A DNA stretch of 64,000 nucleotides, from contig CAJOKJ010000005.1 of the NCBI GenBank assembly GCA_905235155.1, positions 17,829-81,828 on the forward strand, given 5' to 3'. Of the stretch, positions 63,903 to 64,000 are shown in pieces. The notes below the pieces were generated by a model. It ran no database searches. It was not told the origin of the DNA and was given only the letters and a program-made list of their open reading frames with translations. Source of the stretch: Candidatus Gastranaerophilales bacterium. GTDB lineage: Bacteria; Cyanobacteriota; Vampirovibrionia; Gastranaerophilales; Gastranaerophilaceae. The first letter of the stretch is position 1, and every line of letters begins with the position of its first letter. Both the position numbers and the translations under genes were made by a program.

Positions 63903-64000
63903 GTGGGCGTTGAGAAGAGTTCTTGTTCAAAAGCTGACTAAATGTCAGGTTTTGAATGAGAAGAGAACTCCCGTCGGTAGTGAGATGCCTCGCAAACAAA
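63903..64000 (+). repeat. 98-bp repeat copy 2, cut by the window end
   Basis: Matches 62217-62314 with a single substitution, including the nested hairpins. It is preceded by a terminator-like hairpin, as is copy 1. Its 3' continuation is outside the window. Confidence 0.6.

Overview
The window is strongly AT-rich. It combines a diderm (outer-membrane) cell plan (two-partner secretion barrel, giant TPS adhesin, Skp-like chaperone) with genes more familiar from monoderms and cyanobacteria-like lineages (PlsY, GatD) and a FixC/FixX electron-transfer pair. My best guess is a gut-type non-photosynthetic cyanobacterial relative (Vampirovibrionia/Gastranaerophilales). That is inference from gene content; no rRNA or phylogenetic marker is present.

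Positions 1-12446 are ordinary chromosome: phospholipid synthesis (plsY), a FixX/FixC pair, envelope glycosyltransferases and a flippase-like protein, a prepilin-like protein, GatD for peptidoglycan amidation, Apt, a TPR membrane protein and a sugar porter. Several genes without a Shine-Dalgarno have a -10-like hexamer exactly 6 nt before the ATG, which suggests leaderless transcription.

Positions 13067-34034 are a two-partner secretion locus: a TpsB/FhaC-type transporter, divergent from a 6109-aa TpsA/LktA-like filamentous adhesin that ends in a PilZ-like domain, followed at once by an OmpH/Skp-like chaperone. Positions 34140-35180 hold decayed gene fragments and a small ferritin-like protein with an in-frame 18-bp duplication.

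Positions 35781-61878 are a tandem array of two integrated elements in the initiator tRNA gene. The intact tRNA-fMet is at 61802-61878 (minus), and its 3' half is repeated at 35786 and 46143. Island A (about 35781-46140) carries a frameshifted CD-NTase fused to a DUF6602-like nuclease domain, a tyrosine integrase coupled to a serine recombinase, an HUH-type Rep with Xis-like HTH protein and a possible pseudoknot leader, a frameshifted HhH DNA glycosylase, and a TPR/PD-(D/E)XK protein that also appears frameshifted. Island B (about 46140-61800) carries a broken HNH gene, a three-gene unit (C5 DNA methyltransferase, a protein with two GHKL ATPase modules, a receiver-domain protein ending in a HEPN-like motif), small paralogues, a set of secreted or membrane proteins including an M48-like protein without HExxH, a winged-helix regulator, an AEP primase-helicase, Xis and a tyrosine integrase next to the tRNA.

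Beyond the tRNA lie a lipase remnant and two copies of a 98-bp near-identical hairpin repeat, the second cut by the window end. The most interesting candidate for an undescribed system is the methyltransferase / dual-GHKL / REC-HEPN operon at 47596-51836, which looks like a DNA-methylation-linked phosphorelay defence or abortive-infection module.
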